Assembly: GCA_036403235.1 (NCBI GenBank)
Contig: DASWRI010000062.1
Span: 1-64,000 of the forward strand
DNA: 64,000 nucleotides
From: JBGTFE01 sp036403235
Lineage (GTDB): Bacteria; Acidobacteriota; Blastocatellia; Pyrinomonadales; Pyrinomonadaceae
Direction: 5' to 3'
Each line of letters starts with the position of its first letter. Within the stretch, counting starts at the first letter, position 1. Shown piece by piece: positions 50,434 through 60,263 of the stretch. The translations under genes and the position numbers were made by a program. Below the pieces are notes generated by a model. The model did not search any database. It had not been told where the DNA came from and saw only the letters and a list, made by a program, of their open reading frames with translations.

Positions 50434-52002
50434 TCAGCGATTGTAAGCTGAGGCATAGCGGAAAGCTGGGTTTTGAGTTTTTTCGGCGGAAATTCTTTTA
50501 CTTTGAAGCATATCGGCGAGCGTTTCGCTTAATTTATCGATGCCTTCCCTAATTTGTTTTTCGCCGAATCCCGCATATCCGAAAATTAATCCGTTGTAGG
50601 AACAATTATTTACGCAGCAAGCGGACACGGGCGATAATTTCACGTTTTGCCGTTCGGCCTTCTGCGAAATCAGAAAATCCTCAATTCCTGCAGGCAGCCA
50701 GCCAATAAGGTGCATTCCGGCATCGGATTTTTTTATTTCAATTAATCCGCCTAATTTTTCTTTTACCGCTTCTACCAGAATTCGCTGTCTTTCCGCATAA
50801 AGCGTTCGCATCCGCCGGATATGACGTGCGAAATGTCCTTCGGCGATAAACTCGGCAAGGACGCCCTGAGTAATCAAAGGCGAATGCGCGCCGCTCAGGA
50901 CGCGGGCGGCGGCAAATGTATTTACCAAATCCGGTGGTACGACCAAACATCCGAGTTTCAGGGAAGAAAAAATCGTTTTGCTGAAAGTTCCGACATACAA
51001 AACCCGCCCTTCGACATCCAATCCGTGAAGAGAAGCTAACGGATGGCCTGAGTAGCGATATTCGCTGTCGTAGTCGTCTTCAATAATCCACGCGTCGTTT
51101 TGCTTTGCCCATTCAATTAAAGACAAGCGGCGCGCCAGGCTCATAGTGATGCCGAGCGGGTATTGATGCGAAGGCGTCACATAAATAAGTTTCGGTTTTT
51201 TGCTTTGCCTTATCGCACTCTTCAAGTCGAAACCGTTGTCATCTACGGCAATTGGTATTAGTTTGGCACCGGAAAGAGCAAATATGTTTCGAGCATTCGG
51301 ATAGCCGGGGTCTTCTATTAATACTTCATCTCCAGTCCCCAGAAAAATCGAAGCGATTAAGGCTAGTGCCTGTTGCGCTCCGGTCGTAATAATCACCTGC
51401 TCGCTGTCACAGTTAACACCGCGCGCGGACATTAAATGAGCTGCGATTGCTTCGCGCAGCGGTCGGAAACCCGTCGAATCGTGACAGCCCGGAGCTTCGG
51501 CGGATTGATAAAGACTCCGGCGGGCGGCGATTTTCGCCCAAGTGTCGAAAGGGAAAGAATCAATTGCCGTTAAACCGTTCTGAAAAGGCTTAAATCCAAC
51601 GGTCGAATAATCAGTCAAAATATCGCCGCTGTTTTTTGAAAGCTGAGCGCCTTTTTTTGAAAGATTGAGTTTGCGCAAAAAAGCGGCAGATTGCGGTCGC
51701 TCAATTTTCGGTATTTGCAATAATTTTTCGGGAAGCTCGGCGGCGACAAAAGTCCCGGAACCGACTTTTCCCTCCAGATAGCCTTCGGCGAAAAGCTGGT
51801 CGTAGGCATTGATGACGGTTGTTCGAGATATTCCAAGCTGCCGGGCTAAGTCTCGACTGGACGGAATACGCGATTTCACCGGAATCTCGCCGTTCAGAAT
51901 TGCCCGCCGCAACTGCCCGTAAATTTGTCGGTGCATCGGTGCGGACGCGGACGATTTTTCAGAGACGGAAACAAACGGAAAACTTCTTGTTTGCTTTTTC
52001 AT
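50434..52002 (-). CDS. MocR/PdxR-type transcription regulator (GntR helix-turn-helix + aminotransferase domain)
   Basis: Protein of 522 residues. Residues about 22-90 form a GntR winged helix (PSSRDLARQLGISRTTVINA). Residues about 130-500 are a class I aminotransferase fold with VIEDDYDSEYRY-like strand and the PLP lysine in VGTFSKTIF (Lys342). Such regulators sense PLP or a PLP adduct and control vitamin B6 or amine metabolism genes nearby. A second MocR-type gene and a PLP decarboxylase lie within 6 kb, in the pattern of local control. Confidence 0.9.
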   Translation of the reverse strand: MKKQTRSFPFVSVSEKSSASAPMHRQIYGQLRRAILNGEIPVKSRIPSSRDLARQLGISRTTVINAYDQLFAEGYLEGKVGSGTFVAAELPEKLLQIPKIERPQSAAFLRKLNLSKKGAQLSKNSGDILTDYSTVGFKPFQNGLTAIDSFPFDTWAKIAARRSLYQSAEAPGCHDSTGFRPLREAIAAHLMSARGVNCDSEQVIITTGAQQALALIASIFLGTGDEVLIEDPGYPNARNIFALSGAKLIPIAVDDNGFDLKSAIRQSKKPKLIYVTPSHQYPLGITMSLARRLSLIEWAKQNDAWIIEDDYDSEYRYSGHPLASLHGLDVEGRVLYVGTFSKTIFSSLKLGCLVVPPDLVNTFAAARVLSGAHSPLITQGVLAEFIAEGHFARHIRRMRTLYAERQRILVEAVKEKLGGLIEIKKSDAGMHLIGWLPAGIEDFLISQKAERQNVKLSPVSACCVNNCSYNGLIFGYAGFGEKQIREGIDKLSETLADMLQSKRISAEKTQNPAFRYASAYNR

Positions 52003-52100
52003 TTTTTTCTAATGGCAATTAACCGGCGCGAGCGTTCGAGTCCAAAATTTCGTTACTCGAAAATGATGGTTTATCGGCAAATGAATACATTAATATCCGG

Positions 52101-52673
52101 CTAATCGAGCATCGCTAACACGGTCTCGGTATCAATTACAGTCGCAAATTCCTCGTTTAATGTCGCCAGAGAGACAGCATGAACAATTTCGGCTTTGTGC
52201 AGCACGCCGTCATGACCCGTTAAATCAAATGCGGCGGTCGCATCTGCAACAAGATAGGCTTTGAAGCCGAGATTACCAGCCATACGTGTTGTTGTTGAAA
52301 CGCAATGCGGCGTAGTCATTCCCGCAATAATTAAGGTGTCGTAGCCGCTTTCCCTTAATCTTTGCTCCAAATCAGTGCCGATAAACGCGCTGTTAACATT
52401 TTTAGTGATGACGGATTCTCCTTCGTTCGGTCGAACTACGTCCTTTAATTCGCTGCCGACGGCACCGGCTTGAAATACAGAGCCTTCGATTAATGATTGA
52501 TGCTGAATATGAATGACCGGTTTTTTTTGTCGCCTCCACGCGCTTAGCAGCAGTCCGGCGTTATCTTCGGCTTGCGGATTATTACGCGCGCCCCATTTCG
52601 GGTCATCAAAACCCTTTTGAATATCTATTAGTAACAGAACGGCATTTTGTAATACTGATTTCATATGATTCAT
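52101..52673 (-). CDS. Cysteine hydrolase (isochorismatase family)
   Basis: Protein of 190 residues. The catalytic triad of the family is present: Asp17 in LLLIDIQKGF, Lys91 in ITKNVNSAF and Cys124 in TPHCVSTTTR. Members hydrolyse amides or ethers of small molecules, such as nicotinamide, N-carbamoyl compounds or isochorismate. The substrate here is unknown. ATGs at 52673 and 52664 are both possible starts. Confidence 0.92.
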   Translation of the reverse strand: MNHMKSVLQNAVLLLIDIQKGFDDPKWGARNNPQAEDNAGLLLSAWRRQKKPVIHIQHQSLIEGSVFQAGAVGSELKDVVRPNEGESVITKNVNSAFIGTDLEQRLRESGYDTLIIAGMTTPHCVSTTTRMAGNLGFKAYLVADATAAFDLTGHDGVLHKAEIVHAVSLATLNEEFATVIDTETVLAMLD

Positions 52674-52766
52674 TTAATAATTTAGAGCTATTGTAAAAAG
52701 CAAAGTTAGTTCCAGAACTTGACTTGATATCTGAAACGAAAGCGATTCAAAACAAGTCTCCGTAAT

Positions 52767-54161
52767 TCAATTTGCCTGACTTCCGAGAGCAGTTTCTTTT
52801 AACGTCTTAGACGCAGAGTTTGCTTGCGCGATGCGAATTATCGCGGCCAGACTGCGTTCCACGTCTTCTGCGGTAGTAGTCCAGGATGAAACGCTGATAC
52901 GCATCGCCGTATGACCTTTCCAAAAAGTTCCTCCGCACCAGCAAGTGCCGTCCGCTTGAATGTCGGCAATAATTTTCTGCGTCGTTTCATCGTCTCCGAA
53001 CGCGACGAGCACCTGATTAATTACCACATCATTTAGAACTTCATAGCCGGCAGCATTTAATCCTTCGGCGAAACGCGTCGCATATTGACAAGTGCGCTCA
53101 ATCAAATCCGCTAAACCCTCTCGACCAAGCGAGCGCATTGCCGCCCAGATAGCAACGCCTCTCGCCCGTCGTGAAGCCTCCGGCCCATAATCCATCGGTT
53201 CTCTTTTGTGCGCTTGAGGGAGGTAAGCCGCCGTCATAGTCATTGCGGCGCGCAAATGCTCCCGATTACGGACAAAAGCGATTCCGCTGTCGTAAGTTAC
53301 GTTTAACCACTTATGAGCATCTGTCGCCCAGGAATCGGCGTCGGCAAAACCTTTCATCAAATAGGCTTTTTCCGGGGCGGCGGCCGCCCATAAGCCGAAT
53401 GCGCCGTCGACGTGAACCCATGCGCCTGCCTTATGCGCAATGGAACAAATTTCTTCGGCATAATCAAAAGCTCCGGTATTTACATTACCCGCCTGAATGC
53501 AGATGATTGTTCGGCTGGAGAGCGGCGGAAGGGTGTCAACGCGCATTCGTCCCTGGTCGTCCGCCGGAACGGTTACCACGCGGCTCCGTCCGAGGCCCAG
53601 CAAGGCTAATGCTTTTAATACTGTCGCGTGAGCTTCTTCGCCGACGATGACTGTAATTTCGGGCGCGCCGAACAGTCCCTGAAGTTCGACGTTCCAATCT
53701 TCTCGCGCCAGTATTTGGTGACGTGCCGCTGCTAATGCCACAAAGTTTGCCATCGAAGCGCCGGTGACGAAAGCGGCGCCGGATTCAGGCGGTAACCGGA
53801 GAACGTCCAAAAGCCATTTGAGTGAAATCTCTTCGAGAGCAATTGAAATAGGCGACATAACGCTCAAACAGGCGTTTTGATCCCAAGTGTCAACCAGCCA
53901 GCTTGCGGCGTGAGCTGCCGGCAACGAGCCTCCATTAACGAAACCGTAATAGCGCCCGCCTCTCGTCGTAACGGTCGCAGGCGAACCGATTTCTTCAAGC
54001 TGACGGATAACTGTTTGAGGCTCGAGGGATTCATTTTGAAGCGGTATGTCCAGCTCTTTCAATCGATTAATCGCTTCGGGCAACGGCGCTACGCCGCGAT
54101 TATCTAAATTATTTTGATAATCAATTGCGCGCTCGGCAACCCATTTCAGAAGTTCATTCAT
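52767..54161 (-). CDS. PLP-dependent amino acid decarboxylase (group II)
   Basis: Protein of 464 residues. The group II decarboxylase fold shows EEAHATVLKAL (His178 stacking on PLP), VHVDGAFGLWA (Asp252) and DAHKWLNVTYD (Lys284 carrying PLP). The family includes glutamate and aromatic amino acid decarboxylases; the substrate cannot be told. It lies between two MocR-type regulators, so it may be controlled by one of them. Confidence 0.9.
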   Translation of the reverse strand: MNELLKWVAERAIDYQNNLDNRGVAPLPEAINRLKELDIPLQNESLEPQTVIRQLEEIGSPATVTTRGGRYYGFVNGGSLPAAHAASWLVDTWDQNACLSVMSPISIALEEISLKWLLDVLRLPPESGAAFVTGASMANFVALAAARHQILAREDWNVELQGLFGAPEITVIVGEEAHATVLKALALLGLGRSRVVTVPADDQGRMRVDTLPPLSSRTIICIQAGNVNTGAFDYAEEICSIAHKAGAWVHVDGAFGLWAAAAPEKAYLMKGFADADSWATDAHKWLNVTYDSGIAFVRNREHLRAAMTMTAAYLPQAHKREPMDYGPEASRRARGVAIWAAMRSLGREGLADLIERTCQYATRFAEGLNAAGYEVLNDVVINQVLVAFGDDETTQKIIADIQADGTCWCGGTFWKGHTAMRISVSSWTTTAEDVERSLAAIIRIAQANSASKTLKETALGSQAN

Positions 54162-54592
54162 TTATTAATACCTCATATAAACTTAATATTTTAATTTCAT
54201 TACAACTCTATCTGAGCCTTTATAAAAACAGACATAACAATTATTAAGTCTGCTTTTTACTCAAAAGAGCCGCTCGGATAAATTCATCATAGAACATTGA
54301 GACAAAGCGTAACAGAGGCAATTATTATAAATTGTAACCATGACAGTTTTTATTAAACCAAATCTGTTACGATTGTTTTTTAAGTTGATTGTATCTACCG
54401 CGAAAAGGTTATTTTGATTATATTTTGCATGGAATCTTTATTTCCAATAAAAAACGGAAGTAGAGATTATCGGAATTGAGTGCGATTGCGGCGCATCACG
54501 ATGAGCTTAAATAAAAAATCTTGTCCGTAGATGCGCCGGAGCAGCCCATCTAATTTTATTATTAGGTTGCGAAAAACATTTAAGGAGAAAAT
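54162..54592. other. Intergenic region between divergent genes
   Basis: Holds the promoters of the decarboxylase (left) and acetyltransferase (right) genes, but I could not assign clear boxes. No coding frame, tRNA or strong hairpin is seen. Confidence 0.45.
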
Positions 54593-55075
54593 ATGAACAA
54601 TTCCCAGAACGGTTTTGAAATTACATCTTATCAGGATCGATACCGTGCGGATTTTGAACGACTCAATCGCGAATGGATCGAGAAATTTTTTACCCTTGAG
54701 GATTCGGATAAAAAAATGTTTGCCGACCCTGCCGGAAAAATCATAGTCCCCGGCGGGCAAATCTTTTTTATAATTGAGAATAATCGTGTGCAGGGAACTT
54801 GCGCTATGATGCCTGAGAACGGAACAGAAATTTATGAGCTGACTAAAATGGCGGTTGACGCCTCCGCGCGGGGAAAAGGATTTGGCGACCGTTTAATGCA
54901 AAAGGCAATCGCTTTTGCAAAAGAGAAGGGAGCGCGGGAAATTGTTCTCTACTCAAATAAAAAACTTGAGGCGGCAATCAATCTGTATAAAAAGTATGGT
55001 TTTGAGTTTGTCCCGTGCGCGTTCGATGACAGATATCAGCGGGCTGACGTCATGATGCGATTGATTTTAGAGTGA
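54593..55075 (+). CDS. GNAT family N-acetyltransferase
   Basis: Protein of 160 residues with EIYELTKMAVDASARGKGFG (acetyl-CoA binding R-x-x-G-x-G), LMQKAIAFAKEKG and INLYKKYGFEF. Probably a MarR-neighbour-type GNAT acting on small molecules; the substrate is unknown. AAGGAG lies before the ATG. The second MocR gene follows six bases after its stop, so they likely share a transcript. Confidence 0.88.
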   Translation: MNNSQNGFEITSYQDRYRADFERLNREWIEKFFTLEDSDKKMFADPAGKIIVPGGQIFFIIENNRVQGTCAMMPENGTEIYELTKMAVDASARGKGFGDRLMQKAIAFAKEKGAREIVLYSNKKLEAAINLYKKYGFEFVPCAFDDRYQRADVMMRLILE

Positions 55076-55081
55076 GATATA

Positions 55082-56602
55082 ATGGACAGAGAAGCTATTA
55101 AAATGCTCGGGGCAGCTACGCAGACATTCACTGAAATGAAGTCAGCAGTATTTACAAATTTAGAAAAGGCTGCGCTTAAACAAATCGTGCCCAAAGTAAA
55201 TCTTTATGAAGAAGTCGCCAATCGTATTTCTCTACTGATAGACCAAAGAGTTTACAAGACGGGCGACCGCATTCCTTCCGTACGTGCTTTGAGCAGACAG
55301 CTTAAAGTCAGTATTTCGACGGTGATGGAAGCTTACCGGCTAATGGAAGACCGCGGGCGAATCGAAGTCCGACCGCAATCCGGCTATTACGTTCGCCTAC
55401 CATTGCCGATACTGTCCGAGCCCGAAACGTCAGCACCGATTTGTGAGCCGATGTCGGTCAGCAGTGAACTTGTTACCCGCGTGCGACGCGATTCCTCTAA
55501 TCCGAATCTGCTCAATCTCGGAGCCGCGACGCCTAATCCCGAGCTTTTACCGCTTGATAAACTCAGTCGTACGCTCGCGGCAGTCGTTCGTCAGGATAAT
55601 TCGCTCGGCGGCGATTATGATGTTCCGCCGGGCTGCGAGCCGTTGCGCGTACAAATTGTCAGGCGTATGCTTCAAGCCGGATGTACTTTGACGCCGGACC
55701 AAATTGTAATTACCTCGGGCTGTCAGGAAGCAATCAGCCTAAGCTTAAAAGCCGTCTGCCGTTCCGGGGACACAGTCGCCATCGAATCCCCGATGTTTTA
55801 TGGAATTCTTCAGGCGATTGAGAGTCAGGGATTACGAGCACTGGAAATACCGACGCATCCGCGCGACGGTATCAGTATCGAAGCGTTAGCTAATGCCGTT
55901 GCCCGTCAATCGGTCGCTGCCTGCCTGGTCATATCCAACTTTAGTAATCCGCTTGGAAGCTGCATTCCCGATGCGAACAAAAAGTCGCTGGTCGAACTTC
56001 TTGCCAAGCACCAGATTCCGCTAATCGAAGATGATATTTACGGCGAGCTTTATTTCGGGACGGAGCGCCCGCGAGTCGCCAAATCTTTTGACCGGAGCGG
56101 AAATGTTCTGTTTTGCTCGTCATTTTCTAAAACCGTCGCCCCCGGTTATCGCGTCGGGTGGGTGGCTCCCGGCAAATTCCAAACGCAGGTCGAGCACTTA
56201 AAAATGGCGACTAACCTGTCGACCGCCGTTCCAACCCAGATGGCTGTCGCCAAATTTCTGGAAAACGGAGGTTACGACCATCACCTGCGCCGAATCAGAC
56301 GCATTTACGAAAGACAGGTTGCGGCGATGACCGACGCAATCGGTCGTTACTTTCCGCCCGAAACTAAAGTCACCAGACCAAGCGGCGGCTTCGTCATATG
56401 GATTGAATTGCCGCACCGCGTTGATTCACTCGAACTTTACCAAATGGCTGTTAAAGCGGGAATCACAATCGCTCCCGGTTTAATATTTACCGCTCAGCAG
56501 AAGTATCGCAACTGCATCCGCCTTAATGCGGCGTTTTGGTCAGAAAAGGTAGCCGGCGCGATTGAAGTCCTGGGAAAGATGGCAGCGGCTTTGAAAAAGT
56601 AA
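55082..56602 (+). CDS. MocR-type transcription regulator (GntR + aminotransferase)
   Basis: Protein of 506 residues. A GntR winged helix (about 40-105: GDRIPSVRALSRQLKVSIST) is joined to an aminotransferase-type domain with LIEDDIYGELYF and the PLP lysine in CSSFSKTVAPGYRVGW (Lys350). Length and both domains are complete. It lies directly after a GNAT gene and near a PLP decarboxylase of opposite orientation. Confidence 0.9.
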   Translation: MDREAIKMLGAATQTFTEMKSAVFTNLEKAALKQIVPKVNLYEEVANRISLLIDQRVYKTGDRIPSVRALSRQLKVSISTVMEAYRLMEDRGRIEVRPQSGYYVRLPLPILSEPETSAPICEPMSVSSELVTRVRRDSSNPNLLNLGAATPNPELLPLDKLSRTLAAVVRQDNSLGGDYDVPPGCEPLRVQIVRRMLQAGCTLTPDQIVITSGCQEAISLSLKAVCRSGDTVAIESPMFYGILQAIESQGLRALEIPTHPRDGISIEALANAVARQSVAACLVISNFSNPLGSCIPDANKKSLVELLAKHQIPLIEDDIYGELYFGTERPRVAKSFDRSGNVLFCSSFSKTVAPGYRVGWVAPGKFQTQVEHLKMATNLSTAVPTQMAVAKFLENGGYDHHLRRIRRIYERQVAAMTDAIGRYFPPETKVTRPSGGFVIWIELPHRVDSLELYQMAVKAGITIAPGLIFTAQQKYRNCIRLNAAFWSEKVAGAIEVLGKMAAALKK

Positions 56603-56697
56603 ACTCAACCTGATTCTGAGTTTCCGGCCGCATAAACCATCCTGTTTTTAAATGCATTGCAGGAATATTATATTTAAAATTACCGGATAATTACGTT

Positions 56698-57525
56698 ATG
56701 AGTTTAAATTTTTCGCCCGGTCGGTTTTACGGAAACACTTCGATGAGCTATGAAACCGATGAACTCAGATTGAGCGAAACCGTCTATCCTCTGCGTTGTA
56801 AGCTCCGTCATCATTCGCACGAAAACCCTTATTTTAAATTTACTCTCAGCGGAACGTATATTGAAAATTTCGGCGGGAAAACGCGAGAAAGCAGAGAATC
56901 AATGCTTACTTTTCATCCTGCGGGAGAAACTCATTCGCAGTATTTTGACCGGACAGATGTGAAATTATTTCGCGTTGAGATAAATCCGTTCTGGCTTGCC
57001 CGTCATACTGCGGCATTTGAGTCGGTAAAATTTGAGTCCGCCGTTTTTGAAGGCGATGTCGTTTGTCGGCTGGCGGCAAGCCTTTATTGCGAGTTCCGCA
57101 AATTAGATAGTGTCTCACCGCTCGTCGTCGAAGGTCTCACGCTTGAAATTTTAGGCGAAGCCGTGCGTTCCCGAAAGCGCTCTTCTCAAGGGCAGCTTCC
57201 TGCGCGCTGGCTCAAAGACGCGAGGGAATTACTCGACGCCCGCTTGACCGAAAATCTGTCGCTTTCTCAGATAGCCGTAACCGTCGGCGTCCACCCGGTT
57301 CATCTCGCCCGGGAATTTCGCCGCTGTTACGGCTGCACAATTGGCGACTACGTTCGACGGTTACGTGTTGAGCTTGCGTGCCGTGAAATGATGAAACCGG
57401 AAGCTTCGCTCGCGGAAGTCTCCGTTATCTGCGGTTTTCATGACCAGAGCCATTTTACAAAAATTTTTAAGCGCGTGATGAACACTACTCCGGCAGCACA
57501 TCGCGCCAGTTTCTGCAAACGCTAA
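56698..57525 (+). CDS. AraC family transcription regulator
   Basis: Protein of 275 residues. The N-terminal cupin-like sensing part contains HHSHENPYFKFTLSG and MLTFHPAGETHSQYF. The C-terminal AraC domain has two helix-turn-helix units: LSLSQIAVTVGVHPVHLARE and LAEVSVICGFHDQSHFTKIF, ending in TPAAHR. The effector and targets are unknown; the next gene, a secreted peptidase on the same strand, is the nearest candidate. Confidence 0.93.
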   Translation: MSLNFSPGRFYGNTSMSYETDELRLSETVYPLRCKLRHHSHENPYFKFTLSGTYIENFGGKTRESRESMLTFHPAGETHSQYFDRTDVKLFRVEINPFWLARHTAAFESVKFESAVFEGDVVCRLAASLYCEFRKLDSVSPLVVEGLTLEILGEAVRSRKRSSQGQLPARWLKDARELLDARLTENLSLSQIAVTVGVHPVHLAREFRRCYGCTIGDYVRRLRVELACREMMKPEASLAEVSVICGFHDQSHFTKIFKRVMNTTPAAHRASFCKR

Positions 57526-57606
57526 ATTTATACTAAAACGGGTTCGGATATTACAATACTGCGCAATAAAATTCGTGATAGCCTTTATTTAAGATGAGGT
57601 CTTAAA

Positions 57607-59526
57607 ATGAATGTTACTACTAATTTAGCCAATCTTAAGCGTTTTATTGCGGTAATTTTATTGATTTCGGTATTTCCGACGGGCGTTTTTTGTCAGGAAG
57701 ATTTTAATCCGATTCCGGAAGCCGGCAAGGCGCAATATCATATAGATTTCGCCCGGAATTTTTTTGCCAGTCCTGAGGCGGAGAAAACAGAACGCGCCAA
57801 ACTTTATGCTTCCCTAAAAGATTTAGAAAACATTAAAGGGAAAATCGCTGATTCGGCCGCAAATCTGCTTCGGGCTCTCCAACTAAACGATAATATACAA
57901 ATACAATTTATCCGGCATTATAATTATTTATATCTGCGTTACGCCGTTAATACCAAAGACGAGACAAGCAATGCTGAAGCAGCGGCGCTGGACGCCGAAA
58001 TAACCAAGCGCACAGCCTTTCTCAATCAAGAGCTAATTCAGCTTGCGGAGCGAAATTTTGCCGCATTTGTCCGACAAAAACCCGAGCTGAAAAACTATTT
58101 ATTTGCAATTGAAAATATTAGGCGTTATCGCCCTTTTACGCTTTCGTTGAAAGAAGAGGAATTATTAAGTATTACCAGTCCTATTAACAGCGAATGGCAA
58201 AATGACCTTTACGAGAAACTAATACCGCATAACTGGATAGCGCTTCCGGCGAAAAACGATGCCGGAAGAGGTTCGATAGAATCGGTTACAAACCGGACAA
58301 AGAACGTTAATGATGATTCCGAAAGAGCAAACCGCGAAGCTGAATTTAAACGCGAATACGCCGGATTTGCATCGCAACGCGACCTTTATGCTTTCACCTT
58401 AATGCGGCTTGTTGCGGCAAAAACACAAATCGCAAAGCTTCATCGATTTGAAGACGCGCCGAGCCAATTTTATTTTGACCGCTACTGGACAAGAACCGAA
58501 GTAAGCAATTTACTGGAGAAAGTTGCCGGGCGGGCAGATATTTACAATCGCTACAGACAGATAAAAACCGATTACATTAAGAAAATCACCGGCTATAAAG
58601 ACGTAAATATTTGGGATTTATCGCTTTCTTCAAAAAACATACAAGAGCCTCGTTTTACCATTGAACAAGCAACTCAAATTATAGAAAAAGCACTTACCCC
58701 GCTTGGGACTGACTACGGACAGGAGCTCGGCAAACTGCTTGACCCGACAAACGGGCGTATGGATATTGTTCCGGGCAAAAACAGAAAAAGGGGCGGATTT
58801 TCAAAGGGCTTTATCGGTAGCGACAGTGTTTTCTTCAGCGGCGGATTTAAAGGTTTTTATAATGACGTGAGAGTGCTGACTCACGAATCGACTCATGCCG
58901 TTCATCGACAGTTAATGAGCAGAAATAAGATTCTTCCCGCATACGCCGAAGGCCCGCACTATTTATCCGAAGCTTTTGCCATTCTGAATGAATTTTTACT
59001 ACCTGATTATTTGTACGACAATGAAACCGATCCGGCGCTCAAAAGATATTATTTAGAGCAGTTTTTTGAAGGCAAAGGATTGATAATGTTTTCTGCCGCC
59101 TTTCAGGCAATGCTTGAAGAACAGATTTATGATGGGGTAGTGAAGGGAAGTATTAAAGAAGCGGATGACCTTGATGCTCTAACCGGGCAGATATATTCGA
59201 AACAATTTTCCAGTTATCTTGGAAAAGTCGATGAGCTGAAATATGAATGGATGTTAACCAGATTGATGTTTGAAGATCCGTTTTACAATATTAATTATGT
59301 CTACGGCGTTTTACTTGCCCTCAAGTTCTACGAAATGTACAAGCGAGATCCGCAGAATTTTGTGCCGCGTTATATCGCGCTTTTGAAAAACGGTTTTAAT
59401 GCTTCGCCGGATACTCTGTTAAAACGATTTCTCGATATCGATATACATAATACGCAGCTAATGTCCGATGCATTTAATGTGGTTGAAGAGAAAATAAGTT
59501 TATTGGAAAACAGCTACCAGAAATAG
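57607..59526 (+). CDS. Secreted M3-like zinc metallopeptidase
   Basis: Protein of 639 residues with a signal peptide (FIAVILLISVFPTGVFCQ). The zinc site is RVLTHESTHAVH (His426, Glu427, His430) and the third ligand Glu is probably in YLSEAFAILNEF (Glu454), the arrangement of M3 (thimet/oligopeptidase F) enzymes. The long helical N-terminal part also fits. It should cleave short peptides outside the cytoplasm. GATGAGG lies before the start. Confidence 0.85.
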   Translation: MNVTTNLANLKRFIAVILLISVFPTGVFCQEDFNPIPEAGKAQYHIDFARNFFASPEAEKTERAKLYASLKDLENIKGKIADSAANLLRALQLNDNIQIQFIRHYNYLYLRYAVNTKDETSNAEAAALDAEITKRTAFLNQELIQLAERNFAAFVRQKPELKNYLFAIENIRRYRPFTLSLKEEELLSITSPINSEWQNDLYEKLIPHNWIALPAKNDAGRGSIESVTNRTKNVNDDSERANREAEFKREYAGFASQRDLYAFTLMRLVAAKTQIAKLHRFEDAPSQFYFDRYWTRTEVSNLLEKVAGRADIYNRYRQIKTDYIKKITGYKDVNIWDLSLSSKNIQEPRFTIEQATQIIEKALTPLGTDYGQELGKLLDPTNGRMDIVPGKNRKRGGFSKGFIGSDSVFFSGGFKGFYNDVRVLTHESTHAVHRQLMSRNKILPAYAEGPHYLSEAFAILNEFLLPDYLYDNETDPALKRYYLEQFFEGKGLIMFSAAFQAMLEEQIYDGVVKGSIKEADDLDALTGQIYSKQFSSYLGKVDELKYEWMLTRLMFEDPFYNINYVYGVLLALKFYEMYKRDPQNFVPRYIALLKNGFNASPDTLLKRFLDIDIHNTQLMSDAFNVVEEKISLLENSYQK

Positions 59527-59613
59527 AACGCCGCCATTCTTTCTGCTGGTTTAGAATAAATAAAATTTACCGCGAACGGGCAGAATAAAAATTCCAAGCC
59601 GCTCGCTTGATTA

Positions 59614-60135
59614 TTACAGATAGCGGTTTTCAATAATATTTATATGATGGAGCTCATGCCCGGCAATATGATATGCAATAGCCCGCACGCTCATCACATT
59701 CCGGTCGGCGATGCCCTTTCTGGTAAAAACCTTTCTGTCGAAATTATTGAAAAGGGAAATAGTAGCCGCGCGCACCGTCCTTAACTCATCCAGAATATCT
59801 GTAATAGCGCGTTCATTGGCGATTGATTCAAGCGCGTATACATCCTGCTCAAAGCCGGGTAATTCGGTACTGTCGCCTCGCGCAAATCTTAGAGCGCGAT
59901 AGGCGTAAATACGCTCGTCGTCAATAATGTGAACGAGTATCTCCTTTATCGTCCATTTGCCTGCGGCAGGGCAAATGGAGAGCTTTTCTTCGGGCAGAGA
60001 GAGAATAAAATCAATCGTCGCCTGTAAGTTATTCTGCAAATGCTGTAATACCAAACCGTCGTCGGGCAGCAACCCGATATACATAATGGTATAAGGCGCG
60101 TATTCATCTTCTCCGGGTTTTTCAATTTTCTTCAT
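59614..60135 (-). CDS. DinB family protein
   Basis: Protein of 173 residues with DinB metal ligands in ILVHIIDDERIYAYRALRFA and AGHELHHINIIENRY. It closely resembles the DinB protein at 49137-49673 (GKWTIKEI and the YRALRFARGD segment occur in both in equivalent form), so the two are paralogues. Role probably metal-dependent thiol chemistry. Confidence 0.9.
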   Translation of the reverse strand: MKKIEKPGEDEYAPYTIMYIGLLPDDGLVLQHLQNNLQATIDFILSLPEEKLSICPAAGKWTIKEILVHIIDDERIYAYRALRFARGDSTELPGFEQDVYALESIANERAITDILDELRTVRAATISLFNNFDRKVFTRKGIADRNVMSVRAIAYHIAGHELHHINIIENRYL

Positions 60136-60263
60136 TTTTGCTTCCTTACAATCTCTTTTTCAGATAAATCGCGTCGCGAATAGGATTATTGCAATAGGGC
60201 GAAATTTCTCTAAAACTGAATTAATTACTCTGCGACTTTTCCAACTCCGATTAGAACAAAAAT

